From contig DDUV01000057.1 of NCBI GenBank assembly GCA_002344975.1, forward strand, positions 82,278 to 108,837: a DNA stretch of 26,560 nt, in the 5' to 3' direction. The stretch comes from Saprospiraceae bacterium UBA2329. GTDB taxonomy: Bacteria > Bacteroidota > Bacteroidia > Chitinophagales > Saprospiraceae. Below, piece after piece: positions 7,426 through 15,479 of this stretch; within the stretch, counting starts at the first letter, position 1, and the number at the start of each line of letters is the position of its first letter. The notes below the pieces were generated by a model. It made no database searches. It was given only the letters and a program-made list of their open reading frames with translations, and was not told the DNA's origin. Made by a program: the position numbers and the translations under genes.

Positions 7426-8109
7426 TTATTGGTTCGTAAATGTTTGCAAATCTCTCTTGGATCCGTAAATGACAAGAATATCTCCCTTCTCAAGAACAGT
7501 GTCCGGCGATGCGACGCCTTGAACAACAGATTTGTTTTGAATCCTGCCCACTGTGCTTTTCACTTCTCTGTTTTTAATGGTAGTGAGCGCCAAAAGGTTG
7601 TACTTTCTTCGGAGGCCGATCTCCTGAATCGTTTTCCCTATAAAAACCGGTGGTACGCTGACCTCAATAATACTGTAATCATCGCTGAGTTCAAAGGAAT
7701 CCACCACATTGGACAAACACAGTTTTTTTGCCCAGCGCTCGGCTGTTTCCTCTTCGGGATGAACAATTTCATCCACACCAATAGCCCGCAGCACTTTTTC
7801 GTGAAGCGGGTTGATGGCTCTGCTGATGAGGCGTTTTACCTGCAAGTTTTTGAATACCGCTGTGGTCATCACGTTGGCGCCTTGATCTTCACCAATAGCA
7901 ACAATGACTACATCTGTATCTTTCAAAGGTAAACCTGATACAGTAAACTCGTCCATGGCGTCCAAGCAAATGGTATGTGATACCTTTTCTTTGTACATAT
8001 CCACTTTTGACATACTGTGATCAATGCCAATCACTTCATGACCTTGCAGCGTCAGTTTTTCGGCGAGGGAAGCGCCAAAATTTCCAAGCCCGACAATGAT
8101 GTATTTCAT
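7426..8109 (-). CDS. KtrA/TrkA-type RCK regulator of potassium uptake
   Basis: This is the cytoplasmic regulatory subunit of a Trk/Ktr potassium transporter. The 227-residue protein opens with a Rossmann fold (MKYIIVGLGNFG, GxGxxG at residues 7-12; acidic Asp30 at the end of the second strand) that binds nucleotides such as ATP/ADP or NAD(H). It ends with a TrkA_C domain (about 140-227: IEVSVPPVFIGKTIQEIGL, then GDILVIYGSKRDLQTF). A single RCK_N/RCK_C pair of this size is the KtrA layout; E. coli TrkA is a tandem duplication of about 458 residues. The ATG lies 10 bp after the stop codon of the TrkH-like gene, so the two are co-transcribed subunits. Confidence 0.92.
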   Translation of the reverse strand: MKYIIVGLGNFGASLAEKLTLQGHEVIGIDHSMSKVDMYKEKVSHTICLDAMDEFTVSGLPLKDTDVVIVAIGEDQGANVMTTAVFKNLQVKRLISRAINPLHEKVLRAIGVDEIVHPEEETAERWAKKLCLSNVVDSFELSDDYSIIEVSVPPVFIGKTIQEIGLRRKYNLLALTTIKNREVKSTVGRIQNKSVVQGVASPDTVLEKGDILVIYGSKRDLQTFTNQ

Positions 8110-8119
8110 GTTCTTCTCA

Positions 8120-9871
8120 TTAATTGATAGTGATTTCTTCGGTGGGGTATCTGTAATTTTTGTGTTTCACTTTTTTGAAAAAAGCAATAACAATAGATAA
8201 CATACTGACCCTGCCGATAAACATAATAGCAATAATAATCAATTTGCCTGTATTGCTCAGACCTGCCGTGATGCCCAGGCTCAAGCCTACCGTGCTGTAG
8301 GCCGAAAAGCATTCAAAACCAATATTCAAAAGCCCTTTTTCGGGATCAGAGACCGTAATAATGGTAATTCCCGCTCCGATCACCATCAATGACAGCGCAA
8401 TGGTTGCAAACGCCCTTCTGACAGATATGTCGGAGATTTCCCGTCTGTAAATCTCTATGCGGTTTTTCCCTTTGGCCAAACTTAATATATTGAGCGTGGC
8501 AATAGCAAATGTACTCGTTTTGATACCTCCGCCTGTGGATGCCGGAGAGGCGCCTATCCACATGAGCAAAAAAGTAATCATGACCGTAGGAAAACTCAAT
8601 GCAGTCATATCCACCGTATTGAACCCGGCGGTTCGCGGCGTCGTTGAGCCGAAAAGTGCGGTCACTATCTTACCCCAAAGGGACGTATGATTGGAAAGCG
8701 TATGGTTGTACTCGAAAAGGAAGTATAAAACGAAGCCTGTCACAATCAATACGATGGTGGTGATGAGTGTGATTCTGCTGTTGATATTGAGTACCCAGGG
8801 GCGGTGGGTTTTGGTATTGGGGGTGTTTGAAAGAATTAAACGAACTTTGTGTTTAACAAACTCCAACATGTTGGCCACTATCGGGAACCCCAGGCCGCCG
8901 AAAACCAAAGTAATAATCACAATCAACTGTAGTGCATAATTGAACCTGAATCCGTCTTCATACAGATTGTTCGTCAGCGTGGAAAAACCGGCATTGCAAA
9001 AGGCGGAAACAGCGTGAAAAACCGAGAAAAACACCCTGTCTGTAAATGTTTCAAAAGGTGCGCTCCTGAGGGTGAGAAAAATCATCAATGCCGATATTCC
9101 CTCAATGGTCAGGGTAATCAGAATGATGTATTTCAGCGTTTTAAACACTTCCCCTATTTTTCCGGAATTGGTCATTTCGCTCAGCGTCAACTGGCTTTCA
9201 TAGGTGGAAACTCCTTTGAAAAAGTAGCTGAAATAGCTGGCAAATGTCAAAATGCCCAAGCCGCCTATTTGTATCAAAAACAATATGATAACTTTGCCGA
9301 AAGTGGTAAAGTAGGTGGCTGTATCCACGACGATCAAACCAGTAACGCACACCGCACTGGTAGAAGTAAACAGGGCGTCAAGAAAGGATATTTTTTCATT
9401 GGCGGCATTGGGCAGCATCAACAGAAAACTGCCGAACAGAATGACAAGAAAAAAACTCAAAATGAACAACTGGGCCGGATTGAGAAATGCCCTGCTGAAA
9501 TTGATTTTTCGGTCGAAAAACTCGCGAAAAAAAGTCAGGATGACGGCCATAATTACCCATAGAGGGTTTTCGAGGATCAGGTCGGTCGTAAAAGCCTCTC
9601 CTACAAATAAATACATGTAAAAAATATACAGAGTGTAGAGTACCGACAGTAAATCGAAGATAAATACCTTCTTGCGGGAGAAATCCGGTTTCTTGAAGTA
9701 CCTCGCAAAGGTTGACAACAGGCCGATGGCGATAACCAAAAAGTAAAACCCGTCTATAAGTTGCTGCTCGAATTCTGATTGAACAAATCCAAAATCCAAA
9801 ATAAATGCGATCATCCCTATGATGCTCGCCACCAAAGCGATGCTGTAGAGATAGTGTTTTTTCAGTCTCAT
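8120..9871 (-). CDS. TrkH/KtrB-family potassium uptake channel subunit
   Basis: This is the ion-conducting membrane subunit. The 583-residue protein carries the four pore loops expected of the superfamily of K+ transporters: VCVTGL (174-179), FCNAGF (291-296), PRTAGF (412-417) and STVGL (526-530), each centred on the conserved selectivity-filter glycine. Three or four extra hydrophobic segments precede the core (residues 10-120), making it longer than KtrB (about 450). TPASTGGG-like sequence (ASPASTGGGIKT, 441-452) is also typical. The start is ATG 9871; the frame extends three codons to a TTG at 9880, which is less likely. It is the first gene of a unit with the KtrA-like gene 10 bp downstream. 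It should import K+ using the membrane potential or an ion gradient. Confidence 0.92.
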   Translation of the reverse strand: MRLKKHYLYSIALVASIIGMIAFILDFGFVQSEFEQQLIDGFYFLVIAIGLLSTFARYFKKPDFSRKKVFIFDLLSVLYTLYIFYMYLFVGEAFTTDLILENPLWVIMAVILTFFREFFDRKINFSRAFLNPAQLFILSFFLVILFGSFLLMLPNAANEKISFLDALFTSTSAVCVTGLIVVDTATYFTTFGKVIILFLIQIGGLGILTFASYFSYFFKGVSTYESQLTLSEMTNSGKIGEVFKTLKYIILITLTIEGISALMIFLTLRSAPFETFTDRVFFSVFHAVSAFCNAGFSTLTNNLYEDGFRFNYALQLIVIITLVFGGLGFPIVANMLEFVKHKVRLILSNTPNTKTHRPWVLNINSRITLITTIVLIVTGFVLYFLFEYNHTLSNHTSLWGKIVTALFGSTTPRTAGFNTVDMTALSFPTVMITFLLMWIGASPASTGGGIKTSTFAIATLNILSLAKGKNRIEIYRREISDISVRRAFATIALSLMVIGAGITIITVSDPEKGLLNIGFECFSAYSTVGLSLGITAGLSNTGKLIIIAIMFIGRVSMLSIVIAFFKKVKHKNYRYPTEEITIN

Positions 9872-9958
9872 TTTATGCAAGTAGCTGATACCTTAATGTT
9901 GATACTTCTTTGGAAATTATTGACTCATTAGTATCAAAATCCTGTTTCATTCTTGCAA

Positions 9959-12900
9959 TCAAGCTACCATCACCTCCGCCTCTTCCTCAATGATCACGAT
10001 CTTATTTGGCTCCTTGCTGGACAGATAAGAATAAATGGCCGGAATCACATACAAGGTCAGCAGCGTAGAAAATGCCATACCTGCCACCACCACGATACCC
10101 ATCGAAATGCGGCTGCCCGAGCCTGAACCCAGCGCCAGTGCAATGGGCAGCGTACCCAAAATGGTAGAAAGGCTGGTCATCAAAATGGGCCGGAAACGAG
10201 ACACCGATGCGTCTTTGATAGCGTCTAAACGGCTCAGTCCCTGCTCTTTGCGCTGGTTGGCAAACTCTACGATGAGGATGCCGTTTTTGGCCACCAAACC
10301 CACCAGCATGATGATGCCGATCTGGCTGAAGATGTTGAGCGTAGCGTCGAAATACCACAACGCTGTCACCGCGCCGGCTACGGCCAAAGGTACCGTAAAG
10401 AGGATGATGAACGGATCGCGAAAACTCTCGAACTGCGCCGCCAATACCAAAAAGATGAGGATGAGCGCCAGACCAAAGGCAAACAACAAACTGGAAGAGC
10501 TTTCTTTGAAGTCTTTCGACTGCCCGGCCAATGCGGTGGTGTATGTGTCGTCCAATACTTTATCGGCTACAGCCTGCATGGCGTCTATGCCCTCGCCGAG
10601 GGTTTTGCCGGGCGCCAGGCCTGCCGAAACAGTGGCCGAAATGAAGCGATTGTAGCGATACAAGGCCGGCGGAGCACTGCTTTCGGTGGTGTTGATGAGA
10701 TTGTCCAACTGCACCATTTGGCCCCGATTGTTGCGCACATAAAGACGACGCAGATCGGCGGGTTTGTTGCGGTCGCTGCGGGCCACTTGCCCGATAACCT
10801 GATACTGTTTTCCGTTGAGAATGAAATAGCCAAAGCGCGAACCGCTGAATGCCAACTGGAGCGTTTGCGCCACGTCGAGCATGGAAACGCCGAGGTCTTG
10901 GGCTTTTTGGCGGTCAATGGTGATTTCGATTTCCGGTTTGTTGAATTTCAAATCAACGTCCACAATGGTGAAAGTAGGATTCTGGCGGGCTTCCGCTAAA
11001 AAGGCCGGCATGATGGATTTCAGCTTGTCGAAGTTGGGCGCCTGAATAACCATTTGCACCGGAAGGCCGCCCCGGCGGTTGCCGCCTACGCTGATGGTGG
11101 GTTCTTGCGTGATGAAGATGCGCGCGCGACTGAGACCGCTGATTTTCGGCATCAGCTCGTCCATGATCTGCTGTTGGCTGCGTTTGCGTTCCGTGGGTTC
11201 TTTGAGGATGAGGTTGACGAAGCCGGCATTGGCCGCCGAGGTAGCGCCGAAGCCGGGCGCTGTTACAGATGTAATTCCGTCTCTTTCAGGTACTTCCTTG
11301 CTTACAATTTTGTATAAGTCCATGACCACAGAGTCGGTGTATTCAAACGTCGAACCTTCCGCAGTAGAGACCATAGCGCGCAAACGGCTGCGGTCTTCAT
11401 TGGGCGCCAGCTCGGACGGCACCTGTTTCCCAAAATAAAAAATCATGCCCACGGCTGCCGCCATGATGGGAAGCGCCATCCAACGAACGCGGAAAAAGCC
11501 TTCGAGCGAGCGCCGGTAAAGGTTGTTGAGCCATTGAAAAAAAGGTTCAGTCAGCCTGTAAAACAGAGGCTCTACGGCCCGTTTTTTCAATATCCGCCCC
11601 GACAACATCGGCGTCAGCGTAAGCGCTACAAAAGAGGATATGATGACCGCGCCGGCGATAACGGCTCCAAACTCGCGGAACAAGCGCCCGGTGAGGCCCT
11701 GAAGGAAAATCACGGGCAGGAACACGGCCACCAGCGTTACGGTGGTGGAAATCACAGCAAAGAAAATCTCGCGCGAACCGGTGAGGGCCGCCTGCAAGGG
11801 GGCTTTGCCGGCTTCAATTTTGGCATAAATATTTTCGAGTACCACAATGGCGTCGTCCACTACCAAGCCGATGGCCAAAACGATGCCCAAAAGCGTGAGC
11901 ACATTGATGGAGAAACCGGCGAGGTACATCACAAAAAATGCCCCGATGAGCGAGATGGGAATGGCCAATACCGGTATGAGCGTAGTGCGCCAGTCGCGCA
12001 AAAACAGGAAGATGATGAGTACCACCAGACCGAAAGCCAAATAGATGGTTTCCTGCACCTCTTTGATGGAGTTGCGGATAAACTTGGTGGTGTCAAATCC
12101 CATGGACGCGGTGATGTCTTTGGGGAGGTCTTTCTGAATCTGAGTCAGGCGTTTATACACCTCGTCGGCTATTTCGATGTGGTTGGTGCCCGGTTGTGGC
12201 GTGACGGCGCAGCCTACCATAGACTTTCCATCGCGGCGGAGGAGGGTGCGCAGGTTTTCGGGCGCCAATTCTGCATAGCCCAGATCGCGGAAGCGGATGA
12301 GGCTTCCGTCTTGTTGTTTGATAATGAGCTGATTAAATTCTTCCGGGCTGCTTAGTCGGCCTTGTGTGCGCACGGTCAACTCGGTATTGGCGCCTTCCAC
12401 CATGCCGGAGGGCAGCTCTATGTTTTCGCGTAGCAATGCCGAGCGGACATCCAAGGGCGTGAGCTGGTAAGCCGCCATTTTATCGGGGTCCATCCAAAGG
12501 CGCATGGAGTATTTTTTTTGCCCCCAGATGTTGACGGTGCTCACGCCGGGGATGGTTTGCATGCGTTCTTTAAACACGTTTTCTGCAAACTCGCTCAATT
12601 CCAGCAAAGACCGCTCTTCGCTGAAAACCGTAATAAATACAATAGGCGACGCATCGGCATCGGCTTTGGAAACCACCGGCGGGTCGGCATCCACCGGGAG
12701 TTGCCGCACCACCTGCGATACCTTGTCGCGCACGTCGTTGGCCGCCGTTTCGAGGTCTTCTCCCAGCGTAAATTCAATGGTGATGTTGCTGCGGCCATTG
12801 CTGCTGGTGGACGTGATGCTGCGAATGCCGGCAATACCGTTGACCGCCTCCTCTATCGGCTCCGTGATCTGCGATTCAATGATGTCGGCATTGGCGCCCA

Positions 12901-13054
12901 CATACCCGCAGGATACCGTGATAATGGGCGGCTCTACGCTGGGAAACTCCCGAATGCCGAGGGATTGCATACCGATGACGCCGAACAATACAATGACCAC
13001 CGACATAACGATGGCCAATACCGGGCGCTGAATACTGATGGATGCTAAACTCAT
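9959..13054 (-). CDS. RND-family efflux pump, inner-membrane transporter
   Basis: This is a proton-driven resistance-nodulation-division transporter of the hydrophobe/amphiphile (AcrB/MdtC-like) group. At 1031 residues it has the usual length. It shows the standard start SISIQRPVLAIVMSVVIVLF, a porter domain opening REFPSVEPPIITVSCGYVGA, and the proton-relay helix GIVLAIGLVVDDAIVVLENI with the Asp-Asp pair near residues 405-410. A second hydrophobic half ends IGIIMLVGLVAKNGILIVEF and FRPILMTSLSTILGTLPIAL. The cognate membrane fusion protein gene lies 76 bp upstream on the same strand, forming a two-gene operon. No TolC-type outer-membrane gene is present in the window; it must be encoded elsewhere. 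Substrates cannot be predicted. Confidence 0.95.
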   Translation of the reverse strand: MSLASISIQRPVLAIVMSVVIVLFGVIGMQSLGIREFPSVEPPIITVSCGYVGANADIIESQITEPIEEAVNGIAGIRSITSTSSNGRSNITIEFTLGEDLETAANDVRDKVSQVVRQLPVDADPPVVSKADADASPIVFITVFSEERSLLELSEFAENVFKERMQTIPGVSTVNIWGQKKYSMRLWMDPDKMAAYQLTPLDVRSALLRENIELPSGMVEGANTELTVRTQGRLSSPEEFNQLIIKQQDGSLIRFRDLGYAELAPENLRTLLRRDGKSMVGCAVTPQPGTNHIEIADEVYKRLTQIQKDLPKDITASMGFDTTKFIRNSIKEVQETIYLAFGLVVLIIFLFLRDWRTTLIPVLAIPISLIGAFFVMYLAGFSINVLTLLGIVLAIGLVVDDAIVVLENIYAKIEAGKAPLQAALTGSREIFFAVISTTVTLVAVFLPVIFLQGLTGRLFREFGAVIAGAVIISSFVALTLTPMLSGRILKKRAVEPLFYRLTEPFFQWLNNLYRRSLEGFFRVRWMALPIMAAAVGMIFYFGKQVPSELAPNEDRSRLRAMVSTAEGSTFEYTDSVVMDLYKIVSKEVPERDGITSVTAPGFGATSAANAGFVNLILKEPTERKRSQQQIMDELMPKISGLSRARIFITQEPTISVGGNRRGGLPVQMVIQAPNFDKLKSIMPAFLAEARQNPTFTIVDVDLKFNKPEIEITIDRQKAQDLGVSMLDVAQTLQLAFSGSRFGYFILNGKQYQVIGQVARSDRNKPADLRRLYVRNNRGQMVQLDNLINTTESSAPPALYRYNRFISATVSAGLAPGKTLGEGIDAMQAVADKVLDDTYTTALAGQSKDFKESSSSLLFAFGLALILIFLVLAAQFESFRDPFIILFTVPLAVAGAVTALWYFDATLNIFSQIGIIMLVGLVAKNGILIVEFANQRKEQGLSRLDAIKDASVSRFRPILMTSLSTILGTLPIALALGSGSGSRISMGIVVVAGMAFSTLLTLYVIPAIYSYLSSKEPNKIVIIEEEAEVMVA

Positions 13055-13130
13055 GGTGTTGGATTATCAGGTTGATCGGTTAATCTCAAAAGCGTGACAA
13101 TGAATGATTTATTGGGAGATGCGATTCCGC

Positions 13131-14261
13131 TTAATCCCTCAAACTCTCAATCTTCACAGGTGCGCCGGGCCGAATGAGCATCACGCCGGAGGTGATGAGC
13201 GTGTCGCCTTCCTGCAAACCGTGCAATACCTGAATTTCGGTGTTTTTCCGAATGCCGGTTTCTATTTTGACAGACTCCGCCATGCCGTTGCGATACACAA
13301 ATACTTTCTGTGCGCCCTCTTCCGGGATGACGGCTTCGGTAGGAATCATGATGGTGCGGTCGTAATCTTTCAGTCCTACCGATACGGCGGCAAATGCGCC
13401 CGGCAGGATGCGCCCGTCGGAGTTGGGCGCCGATGCTTTGACCCGCAGCGTGCGCGTGGCGGGGTCTATTTGTGGCTCGCGGGCCAACACGGAGGCGGTG
13501 TAGGTTTTGTCGGAGCCGTCCATGCGGAATCGTACCACCGTGCCTTTTTGCACCACCGTATTGTAGCGCTCCGGCACCGTAAACGACAGGTGTATCGGGT
13601 TGGTACTCACCAATTTGACGATGGCCATGCCCGGCGATACATAGCTGCCCTCGCTCACCATTTTCAGGCCCAGCAGCCCGCTGAACGGCGCCCGGATGCT
13701 GCGCTTGCTGATCTGCACGTCAATGAGGGTGATTTCGGCCAGCACCTGGTCGGCCTCGGCGCGGGCAATTTCGTATTCCTGCAAACTCACGCCCTCGCGG
13801 TCGTAGAGGTTTTTAAGACGTTCGGCAATGCGCTGCGTCAGTTCTTTGCGCACCAACAGGCGTTTGCGCTGGGCCTGGAGTTCCTCGTCGTCCAATTGTA
13901 CCAGTAGAGCGCCCTTGTTGACATAATTGCCTTCGGAAAACAAAATGCGGGTGATCTTGCCGGCCACTTCTGCCGAAACGAGCACCTCTTCGGGCGAAGC
14001 GGTGGAGCCGTTGACGGAAATTTCATCGCGCAGGATGTCGGTTTTTATTTTTAAAGCACTGACACTCAGGGGCGCGCCGCCGGGTCCGCCCGGTCCTCCG
14101 GAACCGCCCATGCCGCCGGGTCCGCCGGGTTTGGCCGGAGCCGCGGCCGTTTCCAACTCCTGTTCGCCGCCGAAGAAGCCCGAACGATACAGCAGCCCTC
14201 CGCCGACGAGTACGGCCAGAGCAGCGAAAATGGAAATGTTTCTGATGGTATTGTTGCGCAT
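13131..14261 (-). CDS. RND efflux membrane fusion (periplasmic adaptor) protein
   Basis: This is an adaptor linking the RND pump to an outer-membrane channel. The 376-residue protein has an N-terminal membrane anchor (IFAALAVLVGGGLLYRSGFF), a Gly/Pro-rich linker (about 45-62), and a lipoyl half (EVLVSAEVAGKITRILFSEG, then NKGALLVQLDDEEL). A helical hairpin (about 125-180) and the returning lipoyl half (SKRSIRAPFSGLLGLKMVSE) follow, then a beta-barrel and a membrane-proximal domain ending GVMLIRPGAPVKIESL. I start at ATG 14261, since the longer frame to 14429 adds 56 residues without family character and runs into the divergent promoter region. The pump gene follows on the same strand. A TACCTTTA box at 14288-14295 is a probable promoter. 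Confidence 0.92.
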   Translation of the reverse strand: MRNNTIRNISIFAALAVLVGGGLLYRSGFFGGEQELETAAAPAKPGGPGGMGGSGGPGGPGGAPLSVSALKIKTDILRDEISVNGSTASPEEVLVSAEVAGKITRILFSEGNYVNKGALLVQLDDEELQAQRKRLLVRKELTQRIAERLKNLYDREGVSLQEYEIARAEADQVLAEITLIDVQISKRSIRAPFSGLLGLKMVSEGSYVSPGMAIVKLVSTNPIHLSFTVPERYNTVVQKGTVVRFRMDGSDKTYTASVLAREPQIDPATRTLRVKASAPNSDGRILPGAFAAVSVGLKDYDRTIMIPTEAVIPEEGAQKVFVYRNGMAESVKIETGIRKNTEIQVLHGLQEGDTLITSGVMLIRPGAPVKIESLRD

Positions 14262-14287
14262 TGGATATGAGATGATGAATGAGTGCG

Positions 14288-14295
14288 TAAAGGTA
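14288..14295 (-). promoter_or_regulatory. -7 box of the RND operon
   Basis: TACCTTTA on the minus strand matches TAnnTTTG at seven of eight positions when the two free bases are counted. It sits 26 nt before the adaptor ATG. The same TACCTTTACGC string precedes the TIR gene (19176-19183). Confidence 0.45.
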
Positions 14296-14365
14296 ATAAA
14301 ACAAGCATATTCAGCCTGTTTTTCAGTTGTGGTAACTTCCCCTCGTTTACTTTGGTTCAATGAGT

Positions 14366-14373
14366 TATTTTTG
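14366..14373 (+). promoter_or_regulatory. -7 box of the potassium channel gene
   Basis: TATTTTTG matches TAnnTTTG and lies 26 nt before the ATG at 14400. It is in the divergent 138-bp region shared with the RND operon. No clear -33 element was found. Confidence 0.5.
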
Positions 14374-14399
14374 CAGGCAAAAGGATAAGCAACAATTCC

Positions 14400-15476
14400 A
14401 TGCCACTGAGGCCAACCGACCGACGCCAAAACAAACGCCGTTTCCGGCTCCGCTTACCGCAGCGCCGGCTCAAACTCCATATCGCTTTATGGCTGTTAGT
14501 GTCGGAAATTCTCATCGGCACAGTGGGTTTTATGATTCTGGAGGGATACGACCCGATTGAGGCTTTTTACATGGTCATCATCACCATTTCCACGGTGGGA
14601 TTCACCGAGGTAGAGCCGCTGCATCCTCTGGGGCGTATTTTTACCTCCATGCTTATCTTGTTCAACATCGGCATCTTTGCCTATCTGCTGGCGGTCATTT
14701 CATATTATCTGGTAGAAGGCGAGGGCTTCAAAAAATGGTATCTCCGACGCATGAAAAAATCAATAGACGCTTTGCAGGGTCATGTCATCCTGTGCGGGTT
14801 CGGCAAGTACGGCAAAGAAATTTCGCTCAATTTGCTCCATCACGACCTGCCTTTTGTCATTCTGGAAAAAGCCCTCGACAAAATTGAAAAGATACAAAGC
14901 AACGACCCGCCCCTGCTCTGGCTGGAAGGCGATGCCACCCGCGACGAACTGCTCATCGAGGCCGGCATTCAACGCGCCAAAGCCATCATCTGCGCCCTGG
15001 CCGATGATTCCGACAATCTGTTTATTGTGCTGTCGGCCCGTCAGTTGGCCCCCAAAATCAACATCATCAGCCGGGCCATGGACCCCCGCTCGGAGAAAAA
15101 ACTGATGATGGCCGGCGCCAACCATGTGGTCATGCCGGAGCAAATCGGTGGCTTTTACATGGCCACTTTGGTCAGCAAACCCGGCGCTGTGGAGTTCTTT
15201 TCATTCATCACCAGAGAGTATCAATCGGATATTCGGTTCGAGGAAATCCAGTTCGCAGACCTGCCTGAGCCTTACCGCCACATCGCCATGAGCGACCTGC
15301 ACCTGCGCGCCCGCACCGGCGTCAATGTCATTGGCCACCGCGACAAAAACGGGAGCTACCACGTCAATCCCGTGCCGGAAACCATCCTGGCGCCGGACGA
15401 GAGCTTCATCGTTTTGGGGAGCGAGGAACAGTTGGAGAGTTTGCACCGGATGCTGGAGGAGGAGTATAAGGAGTGA
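14400..15476 (+). CDS. Two-helix potassium channel with RCK domain
   Basis: This is an MthK/Kch-like channel of 358 residues. After a strongly basic N-terminus (about residues 1-25) come helix 1 (26-46), a pore loop with the filter TISTVGFTE (62-70; TVGF replaces the commoner TVGYG), and helix 2 (about 79-104). A cytoplasmic RCK domain follows, with the Rossmann motif GHVILCGFGKYG (127-138) and the acidic EGDATRDELL segment. It ends in a TrkA_C domain (about 255-350: EIQFADLPEPYRHIAMSDL, then DESFIVLGSEEQLESL). It should conduct K+ under control of a ligand bound to the RCK domain, often Ca2+ or a nucleotide. It is divergent from the RND operon and ends only 3 bp from the convergent glycosyltransferase stop codon. 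Confidence 0.9.
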   Translation: MPLRPTDRRQNKRRFRLRLPQRRLKLHIALWLLVSEILIGTVGFMILEGYDPIEAFYMVIITISTVGFTEVEPLHPLGRIFTSMLILFNIGIFAYLLAVISYYLVEGEGFKKWYLRRMKKSIDALQGHVILCGFGKYGKEISLNLLHHDLPFVILEKALDKIEKIQSNDPPLLWLEGDATRDELLIEAGIQRAKAIICALADDSDNLFIVLSARQLAPKINIISRAMDPRSEKKLMMAGANHVVMPEQIGGFYMATLVSKPGAVEFFSFITREYQSDIRFEEIQFADLPEPYRHIAMSDLHLRARTGVNVIGHRDKNGSYHVNPVPETILAPDESFIVLGSEEQLESLHRMLEEEYKE

Positions 15477-15479
15477 CAA

